From Ichthyophthirius multifiliis (lineage: Eukaryota > Ciliophora > Oligohymenophorea > Hymenostomatida): 64,000 nucleotides of DNA. The position numbers and the translations under genes were made by a program. The stretch spans positions 62,001 to 126,000 of the forward strand of contig NW_004086499.1 in NCBI RefSeq assembly GCF_000220395.1, written 5' to 3'. Position 1 is the first letter of the stretch; each line of letters starts with the position of its first letter. Shown here piece after piece: positions 1-11,335 of this stretch. The notes under the pieces were generated by a model. That model ran no database searches. It saw nothing but the letters and a program-made list of their open reading frames with translations, and was not told the DNA's origin.

Positions 1-448
1 CTTATGATGAAGTAATTAAAAATAAATATAAAAATAAAAAATATAAATATATATAAAAAATAAACTCTTAATAAATTTGAAATAGCCTTGGGGTAAAATT
101 TATTATTTATTTTATTTAAAATAACATTTTAAACAAAACAAAAAAGGATGGATGATTCCAACAAGACATGCATTAGGAGCTTTATTATTAGAATGTGGAA
201 TAGATAATAAAAATAAAAGTTATATATAAGAAGCAGAATTGGTTTATAGATAAGATTTAGGAGAAGGAGTTATTAGATCAGTTGCTCATCCTAATAATAT
301 ATGGAGTTTAGTTGGTTTATATAAATGTTTAATATAATAAGGAAAAAAAGAATAAGCTAGCAAGTTTAAAAATATTTTAGATGAAAAAATTTTAAATACT
401 GACATTTCAATAATTTCTAGTTGTATGTGCAGCTTTAAAAAAAATTGA
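1..448 (+). CDS. TPR-domain protein, C-terminal end (partial)
   Basis: This is the 3' end of a gene that starts before the window. Three exons are visible: 1-11, 86-92 and 147-448, ending at TGA 446-448. The 7-nt middle exon (CCTTGGG) joins Tyr-Asp-Glu from exon 1 to Pro-Trp-Gly-Trp and keeps the frame across both GT...AG introns. The last exon reads PTRHALGALLLECG, then EAELVYRQDLGE, then HPNNIWSLVGLYKCL, which is the pattern of the bacterial-type tetratricopeptide protein family (a YDxPPxW...P.R..LGA.LL motif followed by ...N.WSL.GL). Such TPR helices usually serve protein binding; no enzymatic role can be read here. Glutamines are written TAA and TAG. Family assignment is good, function unknown. 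Confidence 0.75.
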
Positions 449-979
449 TTCTCTTATTTAATATAGAAATAATAATTTTTTTTTAAAAAAATAAAATATT
501 AATTAATTAAGCATAGAATTGAAAATTAATAATAAACAATAAATATAATTATTGGATTTAATATTATATATAATAATGAAAATATATATATAAATAAGAT
601 TTATATTTAATAATTAAATAAACATAAATATATAATTAATAAAAAGGTGATATATAAATTCTAAATATTATTTATTTAAATAATATTAAAATAATAAAGT
701 TTTTATAATAAAGTAACTTAGAATAATTATTTGTCATTAATATTAATAATTATTAAAATAGATTTTGATTGTAATTTTTTTTTATTATTTAAATTTCAAA
801 AGTTTTATTATAAAAAAATTTTTTTATTTAAAAATAAAATAAAAAATAAATAAATATAATAAGCACTTACAATATAATTTTTATATATATTTAAAAATAA
901 ATGACTAAATTATTAATTTAATTTAATTATTAATAAAATATTTTATTAATAATATAATAAATATAAATATAAATATAAT

Positions 980-1046
<67 letters not shown>

Positions 1047-1473
1047 TTTTTAATATTTTATTATTATAATTTTCTTAATCTTATTATTTATATATACTCT
1101 CTTATGAAAATTTATTATTAATATATAATTTTAATATTTTTTTAATTTTTATTATTTTAATAATATTTATATTTTTTATTATTTATATATTTTTATTTTC
1201 ATTTTTAATAAAAAACTTAATGATATACTTACTTTATATTATTTATTTTAATAAGATTATTCATAACATGATTTTATTTATTCTTTTTTTAATTAATTTA
1301 TTTTTTCTTTATAATAGTACTTATTACATTTTTTATATCTTTTAATTATTTATGCATACATATATTTACAATAATTTCTTATTTAATAATTATTGTTATT
1401 ATATCCTGTTTTCTTACAAATAAATACCCTTCCATAAAACCTTTTAATTTCTTAATTTTTTACGTTATTATAT
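449..1473. other. AT-rich intergenic stretch with ATT repeat
   Basis: About 1 kb with very low GC and no gene I can support. A pure trinucleotide ATT tract runs from about 985 to 1047. Open frames on the minus strand exist here only because TGA is rare in such sequence. Confidence 0.6.
985..1047. repeat. (ATT)n microsatellite
   Basis: About 20 uninterrupted ATT units lie in intergenic sequence downstream of the TPR gene. Confidence 0.9.
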
Positions 1474-2012
1474 TCAAAATAATGAACTACCATAAAATAT
1501 TTCACCATATCCACATTTTAGTCTTTTAAGTTAATCTTATTTACTTTATTTCAATATCTATATCTAAAATTAGTTAAATAAAATATTGCTCTTTATTTAC
1601 ATCCATTCTATAAACACTACTTATAGTTAAATATTTGATTATTATTCCTTTTTTTTATCCATTACCACAAGTAAAATATTAATACGCATTCTTTAGTTCT
1701 TTTTAATGTAATAATTTTATTAGTTATCAAAAGACAATTTTTCATGCGTTTATCTTATTTTTCTATATCTTGTTAGTGAGACTTTTTTATCTAATGAATT
1801 TTTTTTTCGGTCAATATTTTGATTTTTAATAAATTTCATACAGTATTCGGGTCTATAATATACTTTTTTTATGTCTTCGTCTTGAATTTTAATTTTATTG
1901 AATTATTTATTGCTTTAATGTTTTGTGTTTAAGTTTTAATATTGGGCTTATATGTAATAAAATATATAAATTTTATTTTTCTGTTACTTTTAGCATTTAA
2001 AAAAATCCGATT
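1474..2012 (-). CDS. uncertain hypothetical gene
   Basis: GC rises here compared with the flanks, and one minus-strand frame stays open from an upstream TGA near 2014 to TGA 1474-1476. It reads for example DEDIKKVYYRPEYCMKF and then VSLTRYRKIRQTHEKLSFD. No family is recognised. The first in-frame ATG lies well inside the open region. An ATG at about 2011 is in another frame, and I found no intron that would join it cleanly. Two other frames also look partly protein-like after about 1700, so this may be a gene with small introns or a decaying copy. About seven out-of-frame stops and none in frame give only modest support. Confidence 0.33.
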
Positions 2013-2212
2013 TTCATTTTATTTTTTTGTTCTAAAAAAATAAAAAAAAAAAAAATAACTAAAAATTAAATAATTTAAAATATTTTTTTTTTTTTTTAAT
2101 CTAAAACTAATTTATAAAATTATAAAAAATTCATTTTTATTAAATTTTTGTTAAATAATAAAAAAAAAATCTTTTCACAAATAATATAAAAAAATAAAAA
2201 TTATAAAAAAAA

Positions 2213-2695
2213 ATGAAATAATACACATAATATCCTATTTATAAATTCATAAATTAATAAAATATTGAATAAATAATTTAAAATACAATTAATTAAACAG
2301 AATAAAACCCTTAACCTGTAAGAATATATGGAAAATTTATTAATTTTTTCGATAAAAATATACTTTAATAAACTTTTAATAAAATATCAAATATTTAAAA
2401 TATAAATATTGCACAAAAAAAGTTTTTTTAATTAATAAATACAAATTAAAATAATTAGTAAATTTCTCATTATAAATGTGCGATTTTTCAATCTAATTAA
2501 TACATATTTATAATTGATTTAGAATTTTCAGACATATAATGCTAACTTTAGGAAAATAATGAATATTTTATTAATGGATTATTAAAAGTATTAAATTTTT
2601 AAATTCTTTTTATAGAAGTTAAATAAATTTTTAAATATGGAAATCCTTTATAAAGTTTATTAGATGAAATATTTATAATTAATAATAATATTTGA
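2213..2695 (+). CDS. 160-aa protein, possible RPA3/TEN1-like OB fold
   Basis: A single open frame runs from ATG 2213-2215 to TGA 2693-2695 with many TAA glutamines. After a Q/N-rich start it contains PVRIYGKFINFF, then YIFIIDLEF, then EYFINGLLKVLN and a C-terminal stretch FKYGNPLQSLLDEIF. The order 'P-V-x-x-x-G-x-(L/F)', a beta strand ending in an acidic pair, then 'G-x-(V/L)' and a closing helix resembles the small OB-fold subunits RPA3 (RPA14) and TEN1, which act in replication or at telomeres. This is pattern resemblance by eye, without a diagnostic motif. Length fits (these subunits are 110-160 aa). It could also be an unrelated ciliate protein. Confidence 0.42.
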
Positions 2696-2787
2696 ATATA
2701 AAATTTATAAAAAATTAAAGGATGATTGTATTTATAAAAATAAAAATATATATTGTATAAATAATAATTATCTTTTATTTATTATTA

Positions 2788-2836
<49 letters not shown>

Positions 2837-3145
2837 ATATATATATATTTAAATAAATATTCTTATATTTCAAAAAATTATGTTAATGAATTTAAGTCTT
2901 TTATTTTTTATATTTCTTTATTTTTTCTATATTTTTCAATTTCCTAATAATTACTTATTGAATTTTCCAAATTATATTAGAGTGTTTTTTATTCAGTAAA
3001 AATATTATTTTAATTTAATAATATAAAAAAATCTCTTTAATAATAAATTAAATATTTTCTTAAAATTTCCCCGCCCCCCCCTTCTCAAAAAAAAAAAAAA
3101 AAATTAATATTTTAGCTAAACTTAAATAATTAAAAAAAAAAAAAT
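2696..3145. other. intergenic, AT repeats and a C-rich run
   Basis: Holds a long (AT)n tract at about 2793-2848 and a C-rich run CCCCGCCCCCCCC near 3069-3081, very unusual in this AT-rich sequence. No gene seen. Confidence 0.6.
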
Positions 3146-3258
3146 ATGTAAAATTAAGTTATTTAATGTGTTTATTAAAAAGTACCTCACGCAGCTGAAA
3201 TTACAGAAAAACAAATAAAAAAACATATTTAATATTGCAAGTAAAATTAAATAAAACG

Positions 3259-3313
<55 letters not shown>

Positions 3314-3887
3314 TTATATTTAAAGTTATTTAAGAAGATTAAACTAAGATCTATCAATTTATTAATGCTAATATTGCAAAATATATTTTTCTTTAGAAAA
3401 ACATATTTTAGATTAACACTAAATAAACTATACTCTAAATGATAGTAAAACTTAATGGAATTAATACTTTAATTTAATAAGAATATATAAATCAATAAAC
3501 CTAACTGAAGAAGAAGTAAAAAAAATCAATCTAAACTAAATTTTATAATAAATAGAATAGTAATAAATAAATATTTATAAAATGCCAAGCTACACAATTC
3601 GATCATCAAGCAGGATATACGGAATAGCAAGCTATAAATCATATAAAAAATGCAAGTAAAAAAAATAAAATAAACTTAAGATAAATATTTTTTTAGACAT
3701 CTAAAACAATTCTTAAAATAAACAACTATATATTAATAATAATTTTGAAAAAGTTAATTTTCTTTAAGCCAATAAGAGATTTAATCAACACATTATATAA
3801 CATGTAATAATAAAAAAACTTTGACATAATAAGAATAATATAATATAATATAATATAATATAATATAATATAATATAATATAATATA

Positions 3888-3923
<36 letters not shown>

Positions 3924-4365
3924 TATATATATATTTATTATTTTTAGATAATTTAGAAATCTTTATAAATATATAATACTATATTAATTCCAACATTGTT
4001 AAATATAATATTTAAATAGTTTAGAATAGTTAAAAAATTATTATTCTGAGATTTAAAATTTAGGAAATTAAAAATGGAATGAAGCATTAAACAAAATAAT
4101 AATACCTATATAAACCTAAGAAAATAAATATATTTACGAAACAAATGTTAAATAAAGTAATCCTAATTTGGAATTTAAAAAATAATTAAAATAAAGAAAA
4201 AAAGAATAAAGATAATAACTATTAGAATAATTGAGTTATAAAAAAATAAAAATTGAAGAAAATTTTAACACAACAGCAACTACTATTATTGGTGAAAATT
4301 AAATTAATAATAGCTTTTATGAATATGAAAAAAATTATAATATAAATGTCAAACAATCTCCATGA
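3146..4365 (+). CDS. zinc-finger-like multi-exon gene, frames uncertain
   Basis: Exon 1 is 3146-3240 (ATG to a GT donor). Exon 2 starts at 3326 and continues in phase with DLSIYQCQYCKIYFSLEKH followed by ILDQH, a CxxC...H...H arrangement like a short C2H2 finger. Exon 1 and a later segment share the pattern T-E-x-Q-x-x-x-H-I (VPHAAEITEKQIKKHIQYC and AGYTEQQAINHIKNA). The last part, after an intron full of ATAAT and AT repeats, ends KQSP at TGA 4363-4365 and includes WNEALNKIIIPIQTQEN. The second T-E-x-Q copy is one base out of frame with the finger, and I could not join all exons in one frame. The locus may be a pseudogene or the introns may be misjudged. A nucleic-acid-binding role would be inference. 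Confidence 0.4.
3838..3920. repeat. (ATAAT)n / (AT)n tract inside an intron
   Basis: About eleven TAATA units run directly into an AT dinucleotide tract, within the probable last intron of the zinc-finger-like gene. Confidence 0.85.
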
Positions 4366-5931
4366 TTTTTTATATAAAATAAATTAATTAATTATATATA
4401 TATAATAATTTATTATAAATATGATTTTTTATTAATAACTTATTTCTTGAAAATAAACTAAATAATATTATTATTATTTTTAGTTTTATTCCTTTATTTT
4501 ATAAAATTTAATTTGATATAAATAATATAAACTAATACAATATTTAATTTTATTTATAAATAATTATTAAAATAATATAATAAAATATCTTATTTAAATA
4601 ATATAAAATTGCTAATATTATTTTTACTATATAATTAAATAACCATATTTTATGAGTTATTATATAATTTTTATATATTTTAAAAAATAATGATATTTTG
4701 AATAAAAAAAATTCTTTTAGAATTTTTAAAATATTAGAAATATTTTATATTGAATATCTATAAAAAATAAATCAATTCTTAAAACATTATAATTTATTTA
4801 AAAAACTTTATTATTTGATACAAAATAAATAAATATAATAAAAGATTATAGAAATCATAAAAAAACAAAAATTGAATAAAAAAATTAATGTCATTATTGG
4901 GCTTAAAAACAAATTTAAAAGAAGAATTATTAAATAAATAGAATAAAAAATTCATAAAAATATAAAAATATCCTTTAAAAAATAAAGATTAAAAATAATT
5001 ATTAATTATATCATTAAATGTAAAAAAATATGTATATTAATATATATAATTATATGTATGTGTAAAAATTCAAATAAAAATTATTTATAAATAAATATAA
5101 AATTTATAAAGATATATATATATATATAAATATATATTTTTTTTTTTATATGCATTAATAAATATTTTTATATTAATATTTATATATATTTTTATATTTT
5201 TTTTATATAATATATTTTATCAATTTAAATTTAATTTTATATTTTTTTTGCATATTATTATATTTTATATAAATAATTTTTTTTATTTTATATATTATAT
5301 ATATTTATTTTTATTTATATATTTTGTAATATTTTTTAAAATAAAAGTTTATTTTTATATTTTTTTTTATAATCTTATTTTTATATTTTTAAATATTTTT
5401 TTTTATTTTTCAATATTTTTTTTACATTATATCTATTTTTAATTGATAATCTTAAATTCTTTTTATTTTATTTTTTTCTACAATATAAAATCATTATAAT
5501 TTTTTTTTTTTTTTAAAGCATTTAGTTTTTTCTCATTTAGAGATATATTAAATAAATAAATATTTTTTTTTTCATAAAGAATTAAAATTTATTGTTTGAT
5601 CTATTTAATAATATATTTTTTATTAGTTAATTATAGAAATTCAACGATTTATCTTATATATTCGAAAATCTAATACCAACATTTTTATTAGAATATTTTA
5701 TATTAAATTCTTAAAATTATTATATTAAAAAAAAGTCTATATTTAAAAAAAATTATTTTATAAATAAAACTTAGGTGGATTTTCAAATTAATAAAAATTA
5801 AGAAAACATGATAAATATGTTATTATTTCACGTTAAACTATATAATTTTATTTTTATATTATTTATTAAAGATTTTATATATTATTTAATAATAATATTT
5901 TATTAAAAAAAAATTATCATTATTATATAAA
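4366..5931. other. AT-rich intergenic stretch
   Basis: About 1.5 kb with very low GC. A frame starting at ATG 4888 (MSLLGLKTNLKEELLNKQ) looks protein-like for about 45 codons, then dissolves into AT repeats. It is too weak to call a gene. A TTT-rich open frame at 5248-5442 is low-complexity noise. Confidence 0.5.
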
Positions 5932-6030
5932 ATGAATATTCCGATAAATCCAGATTTAAATTTAATAAAATACGTAAATAATACTATAATAATATAAATG
6001 AATGGAATAGATATTATAAAATAGTAAACT

Positions 6031-6073
<43 letters not shown>

Positions 6074-7426
6074 CTTTATTTTAAATTAAAAAATTATAGT
6101 CATATATAAAATAATGAAACTAATTAGTAAGAAATAGATATATAAGAAATAAAAAAATCCTTCTATGCAATTTATGGCTAAATAAAGCTATTAGAAAGTG
6201 AATATTTAATATATGTTAGTGATGCAACCTGTATAGCCTAAATATAAAACAATAAAATATTTTAATTAAAATAAATGGAATTTTATCCACTTAATAAATA
6301 ATAAAAGTAAAAAATGCATAAATAAAAAATAATACTAATAATTTATATAGAATTCAATAAAACGATTAGCAATATATAGATTCTCTCTAAAAAATGTTTT
6401 AATCGAATTTTTTTTATTTTTCAGAAGACTATAAACTAGAAAATACACTCTAAAATTAAAACTAAATTCGAACAAATTACATATACAACGAATATATCCA
6501 ATAAAAAGAATTCAAATCTTGCACAAAAAATTTTATATGTGGTTATATTTAATAATTCGAACATATAATAAATGTATAATAAAAAATAAATAATGAATAT
6601 AAAAAATTATATATATATATATATAAATAAAAGTCAAATAAAATCACATATACATTAATAACAAGAAAAGATAAAAGAAGGTTTGGTATGAGATTTATAT
6701 CTAGAGGTTCTGATGAAGACGGAAACGTATCAAATGCTTGTGAAAGTGAATAAATATTAAAAATTGATGATAATGTATATAGTTTTGTATAATTTAGAGG
6801 TTCTATGCCTTTTAAATGGGTGTAAAAAACTAATATAGAGCCTGTTCCTAAACCTTAAATAATACTAGAAGATACAAAAAATAAGGAAATATTAAAAAAA
6901 CATATAAATGATTTAAAAATGTAAAATTCTTCCTTTGAATAAATATAAATAATAAATCTTATAGACAAGAAGAACCATGAATTAAATTTAGGTCTATATT
7001 ATGAAAATCTAGTCCTTAAATACAATATTGAGGAATCTTAAAAAATAAACTTTCTTTGGCATGATTTTCATTATGAAGGTGCTTAATAAATACATTAAAT
7101 AATAGATAAAATAAAAGCTAGTTTAGACGAAATTCACTATTTTAAATTAAATTCTGGGGATAAATAAAAAGGAATACTAAGAGTAAATTGCTTAGATTGC
7201 TTAGATAGGGCAAATGTTACTTAATGTGTATTTGCTAAGTATAATATTTTACAAATTTTTAAAAAACAAAAAATTATGAATTCAGATTCTAATATATTAC
7301 CAATAGAATTTGATTAACTATTAAAAGATGCATGGACTAATAATGCAAATGCTATAAGTATTTTATATACAGGAACAAATGCTTTAAAAACAGATATAAC
7401 AAGGTTTAAAAATAATATATATAAAT

Positions 7427-7484
<58 letters not shown>

Positions 7485-8110
7485 TTATTTTTATGTTAAT
7501 ATTCATAGTTTTTCATATTCATATTAATGATTTTTTTTTTATTAATAATATTTTTTATATATATAAAAAATTTTAATATTTTAATCTCTTATATTTATTT
7601 AAAATTCTATATTTTAAATTTTTTCTCAGAAACATAAATTTATATAGATTAATATTAAATATATAGCATTTTACTATTTGTATATATATTTATATAAATT
7701 TATAGAACTGGATAGAGAACAATATATGGTATATTCAATGATAATATTTAATCTATTAAAAGATATATTTTTGGCACTTTTTTTGATGAATATAAATAAG
7801 TTTTTTTTTTTATATCAAATAAATATATATTTTTTTAAAAATATAGCAAGTTTTAAATTTGTTAATCACAGGGTAAATAGATGGTATGAAAATCTAAAAA
7901 ATTTACGATAATTATTTTTTATTTTCTGCTTTTTTTTTTATTATTTTATTACCTTTTCTATTTACTTTTAGCTTTAATTTTATTAATTTAAATTAAGAAG
8001 GATCTTTAAAAAATGTTTTTTCTATCCTTATTTGGTTTTCAACTTTCTTTTTAGGATTTTTAGGCATAAAACATGGTCGTATTCATTATAGAAAATTTAA
8101 ATAAAATTGA
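5932..8110 (+). CDS. SAC1: SAC1-type phosphoinositide phosphatase
   Basis: Six exons (5932-6023, 6100-6306, 6351-6573, 6634-7403, 7706-7799, 7847-8110) join in phase to about 549 aa. SAC-domain signatures are clear: AIYGQIKLLESEYLIYVSD early, ITRKDKRRFGMRFISRG, then the catalytic CX5R-type block RVNCLDCLDRANVTQ, followed by GTNALKTDITRTGQRT. The C-terminus carries two hydrophobic helices, as in yeast and animal Sac1, which anchor the enzyme in ER/Golgi membranes. The family removes phosphates from PI4P and related lipids. In the usual motif the last residue before N-V is Thr (DRTN); here it is Ala (DRAN). The intron at 7404-7705 is filled with AT repeats. PP2A starts only 130 bp downstream on the same strand. 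Confidence 0.95.
7430..7480. repeat. (AT)n tract in SAC1 intron
   Basis: About 25 AT units inside the fourth intron of the SAC1 gene. Confidence 0.9.
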
Positions 8111-8240
8111 TAATATTATTAATTAATTATATGATTTAATTATTTTATAAATAAAAAAAAAATATTATTCTATATATTTAATAAAAAATATACAAATAAA
8201 ATATATATATATATATAAAAAAAAAAAAAAAAATACAAAT

Positions 8241-9598
8241 ATGTCATTTTAAAATATTGATAATTAAATAGAATATGTGAAAAAAGTGAAATTACTTCCT
8301 GAAAAGGAAATAAAAATTTTATGTGAATAAGTAATAATAATTTATTTGTAAAAAAAAAAATATAAATATAAAAGTTAAAAGATATATTAAAAAATGAATA
8401 AAACGTTTTACCCGTAAAAGTACCAGTTGTTGTTTGTGGAGATATACATGGGTAATTTTATGATTTATTAGAACTTTTTAAAATAGCTGGAAATTGTCCT
8501 GAAACAAATTATTTATTTATGGGTGATTACGTTGATAGAGGTGAATTTTTTTGAAATGTATATGTTTTAACTTAGCAACTAAAAATTTATATTTATAATT
8601 TCTATATATGTTAGATTAATATACATATATATATATATATATAAATATATTTATATTTATATATATATATATAAATATTTTTATATTTATATATTTTTAA
8701 TTAAAAAAAATTAGGATATCATAGTGTTGAATGCATAACTTTATTATTTTTATTAAAACTTAGATATAAAGATAGAATAATAATTCTTCGTGGGAATCAC
8801 GAAAGTAGATAAATTACATAAAGTTATGGTTTTTACGATGAATGTATGAGAAAATATGCTACATATAATATATGGAATTATTTTACAGATGCTTTTATGT
8901 TTCTTCCTTTAACAGCAATGATTGAAAGCCATGTTTTTTTTATAATAAATAAATATATAATTATTTATAATATTAGTTTTTTTGTTTACATGGAGGACTC
9001 TCTCCTTTTATTGATAGTTTAGATCATATTAGATAAATTGAAAGAATTTAAGATGTACCAAGTGAAGGTCCTATGTGTGATTTATTATGGTCTGACCCTG
9101 ATGAAAGATCCGGTTTTTTTTTTTTTTTATTATATTGTATTTATGAATATTAATATAATTATTTTATATAGGATGGGGTGTTTCCCCTAGAGGTGCGGGA
9201 TATACATTTGGATAAGATATTTCAGAATAATTCAACCATAGTAACAATATAAAATAAATAGCAAGGGCACATTAGTTAATATTAGAAGTAATTTTGTTTG
9301 TTTTTTTGTATTTTTATTTAAATAATATAATAAAAGGGATATTAATAAACCCATGAAAAATCTGTCGTTACTATTTTTTCAGCCCCTAATTATTGTTACA
9401 GATGTGGAAATTAAGGTTCTATATTAGATATTGATGAACATATGAATTTAAGTTAGTATATTAATTTTTATATTTTATATTTTTGTTTTTTTTTTGGTTT
9501 ATTTAACTATACTTAAATTTTAAAGTATTTAATATGAATCTGCTACTAATGATGAAGGAGGGAAAGAAAATAGAAGAGTTCCTGATTATTTTTTGTGA
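8241..9598 (+). CDS. PPP2C: protein phosphatase 2A catalytic subunit
   Basis: Seven exons (8241-8330, 8375-8540, 8715-8932, 8977-9112, 9172-9287, 9337-9455, 9526-9598) give about 305 aa, close to the family's 309. The metal-binding and catalytic motifs are intact: GDIHGQF, GDYVDRG, RGNHES, HGGLSP and [13 protein letters not shown]. The C-terminus is RRVPDYFL, matching the PP2A tail (usually TPDYFL) whose last Leu is methylated and whose Tyr is a regulatory site; the usual Thr is Val here. The tail separates PP2A from PP4 and PP6. The enzyme dephosphorylates Ser/Thr as part of a trimer with A and B subunits; those partners are not in the window. All introns are GT...AG and 44-174 nt long. Confidence 0.97.
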
Positions 9599-9872
9599 AT
9601 TTTTTTAGATAATGTTATTGATTAAAATATTTATTATAGTTATATATATATATAATATTTTAATTTAATTTTAATAAAAAGAAATTAATACACATTTTTT
9701 TTTTTTTTTCATATAAAAATAAATAAAATTAAATTTTTGGATAAAAATATCCAAATTATAAAATATATTATAAGATTAACCCCCTTTTTTTTATTTTTTT
9801 ATTTTTTTATTTTTTTAAAATTAAAATAATTTATTATAAAAATGAATCATAATAAATAGTAATTTTAAATAG
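9599..9872. other. short intergenic region with out-of-frame upstream ATG
   Basis: Low GC. ATG 9842 opens a different frame with a GAAAAA repeat; see the findings. Confidence 0.5.
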
Positions 9873-10535
9873 ATGAAGATAATAATTAAATCGAAAAAGA
9901 AAAAGAAAAAGAAAAAGAAAAAGAAAAGAAAAAATACCAGAAATAAATTAGCCTTAAAAAATAAAAAAAAACGTCCATAACATACCAAAAATAAATCAAT
10001 TTAATATGAAAGAAAACCTTCTTCTAAAATTGAAATTGTAGAAAAAGTTGTCCAAAGTGAAATTTTAGATTCACATAAATAAAATTTTTTTGAAAATATT
10101 TAAAAATAATTTCCTTTATTAAATTAATTATAGCATTATTCATTCACTTAAGATTAAAAGAAATGTAAAAATACCTACTAATTATTTTAAAAAAGCCAAG
10201 AAATAAACTTTAATGAAAGTTTATTACAAAAAATATAAAAACAACCAAAAAGACTACGAGGATTTATAGAAAAAATATTCTAAAGTGCCTAAAGATATAT
10301 TTTAATAGATAAAGGATATTTATATTCCTTAAGAAAAATTGGTTAAAATAAATTTATTATTTGTTCAGTTAGTTTTTTAAATGATTTATTTAAAATATAT
10401 ATTGAATAAAATTAAATTAGATTATGTTTTTTAAATAAAGAAAAAAATGCTTAAAAATCGGCTAAAATAAAAATTTATAATACTAAAGAAAGTAAAAGTT
10501 TAATATCTTTAATAAATAAAGAATTTTAAAAATGA
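9873..10535 (+). CDS. basic hypothetical protein, 220 aa
   Basis: A single open frame runs from ATG 9873-9875 to TGA 10533-10535. The N-terminus is a run of lysines from an AAAAAG-type repeat followed by RKNTRNK and KKKRPQ, which could act as a nuclear localisation signal. The body is more complex: PKRLRGFIEKIFQSAQRY, then DKGYLYSLRKIGQNKFIIC, and no family is recognised. An alternative start at ATG 9842 gives an acidic MNHNKQQFQIDEDNN segment but is in another frame and stops at 10007-10009. A length change in the GAAAAA repeat could have separated the two. Real gene likely; function unknown. Confidence 0.6.
9894..9934. repeat. (GAAAAA)n repeat at a coding start
   Basis: Six or so GAAAAA units near the 5' end of the basic protein gene encode poly-Lys in the long frame and Glu-Lys in the frame of ATG 9842. 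Confidence 0.85.
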
Positions 10536-10901
10536 AAATTTTTTATATCAATATATTTTAAAATAAATTTATGAATATAATTAATTTAAATTTTATTTCT
10601 ATATTTTTTTAAAAAAAAATATCAATAAATAATTATTATTTTAGTTAATATTTTATTTATTTAAATACAAACAAAAATTTATATTTATGATAAAAAAAAT
10701 ATTTTATAAAGAAATTAATATAAAAATAATATAAACATATATTTATATAAAAAAATAAAAATTATTAAATAATTTTATAATTTATTTATAAATCAAGACA
10801 ATTATTTATCTAAATAAAATTAAATAGGATGTATTTATTATTATTATTATTATTATTTATTATATATAACTAAAAATTAATTATTTAGAAAATATATTAG
10901 A

Positions 10902-10953
<52 letters not shown>

Positions 10954-11335
10954 TTTTTATATAATTTTACTATTTTAATTTATATATTTTATTATTTTCA
11001 TTATCATTAATTTATTATTAATAACTTCTTTCTTTTATTAATTCAAGTATTTTTTATTAATAATTTTATTCTTTATTATTTCTATCTTAACATAAACTAG
11101 TATTAAATTGTGTTGCTTATTATTTATTTATAATTTTTTTAAATTATAAATCATTATTATTATTTTAATGTTCATTATTTTAAAATAAAAACTATTATTT
11201 AATATTATTATTAGTTTCATATTAATATTAATACTCAAAAGTTTAAGTATTTATATATTTTTAATTTTAAAAAATGTTATTATTAATATTATTCTATTAT
11301 AATAAATTAAATTATAATATTTATTCTTATTAATT
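10536..11335. other. AT-rich intergenic with TTA repeat
   Basis: About 800 bp between convergently arranged genes. Contains (ATT)n at about 10897-10949. No supportable gene. Confidence 0.6.
10897..10949. repeat. (ATT)n microsatellite
   Basis: About 17 ATT units in the intergenic region downstream of both neighbouring genes. Confidence 0.9.

Noticed and set aside
985-1047. Trinucleotide tracts considered as CRISPR-like or satellite arrays
   Set aside because: Simple microsatellites without spacers; eukaryotic sequence.
3064-3081. C-rich run considered as a ciliate telomere (CCCCAA repeat)
   Set aside because: No CCCCAA or GGGGTT periodicity, and genes continue on both sides.
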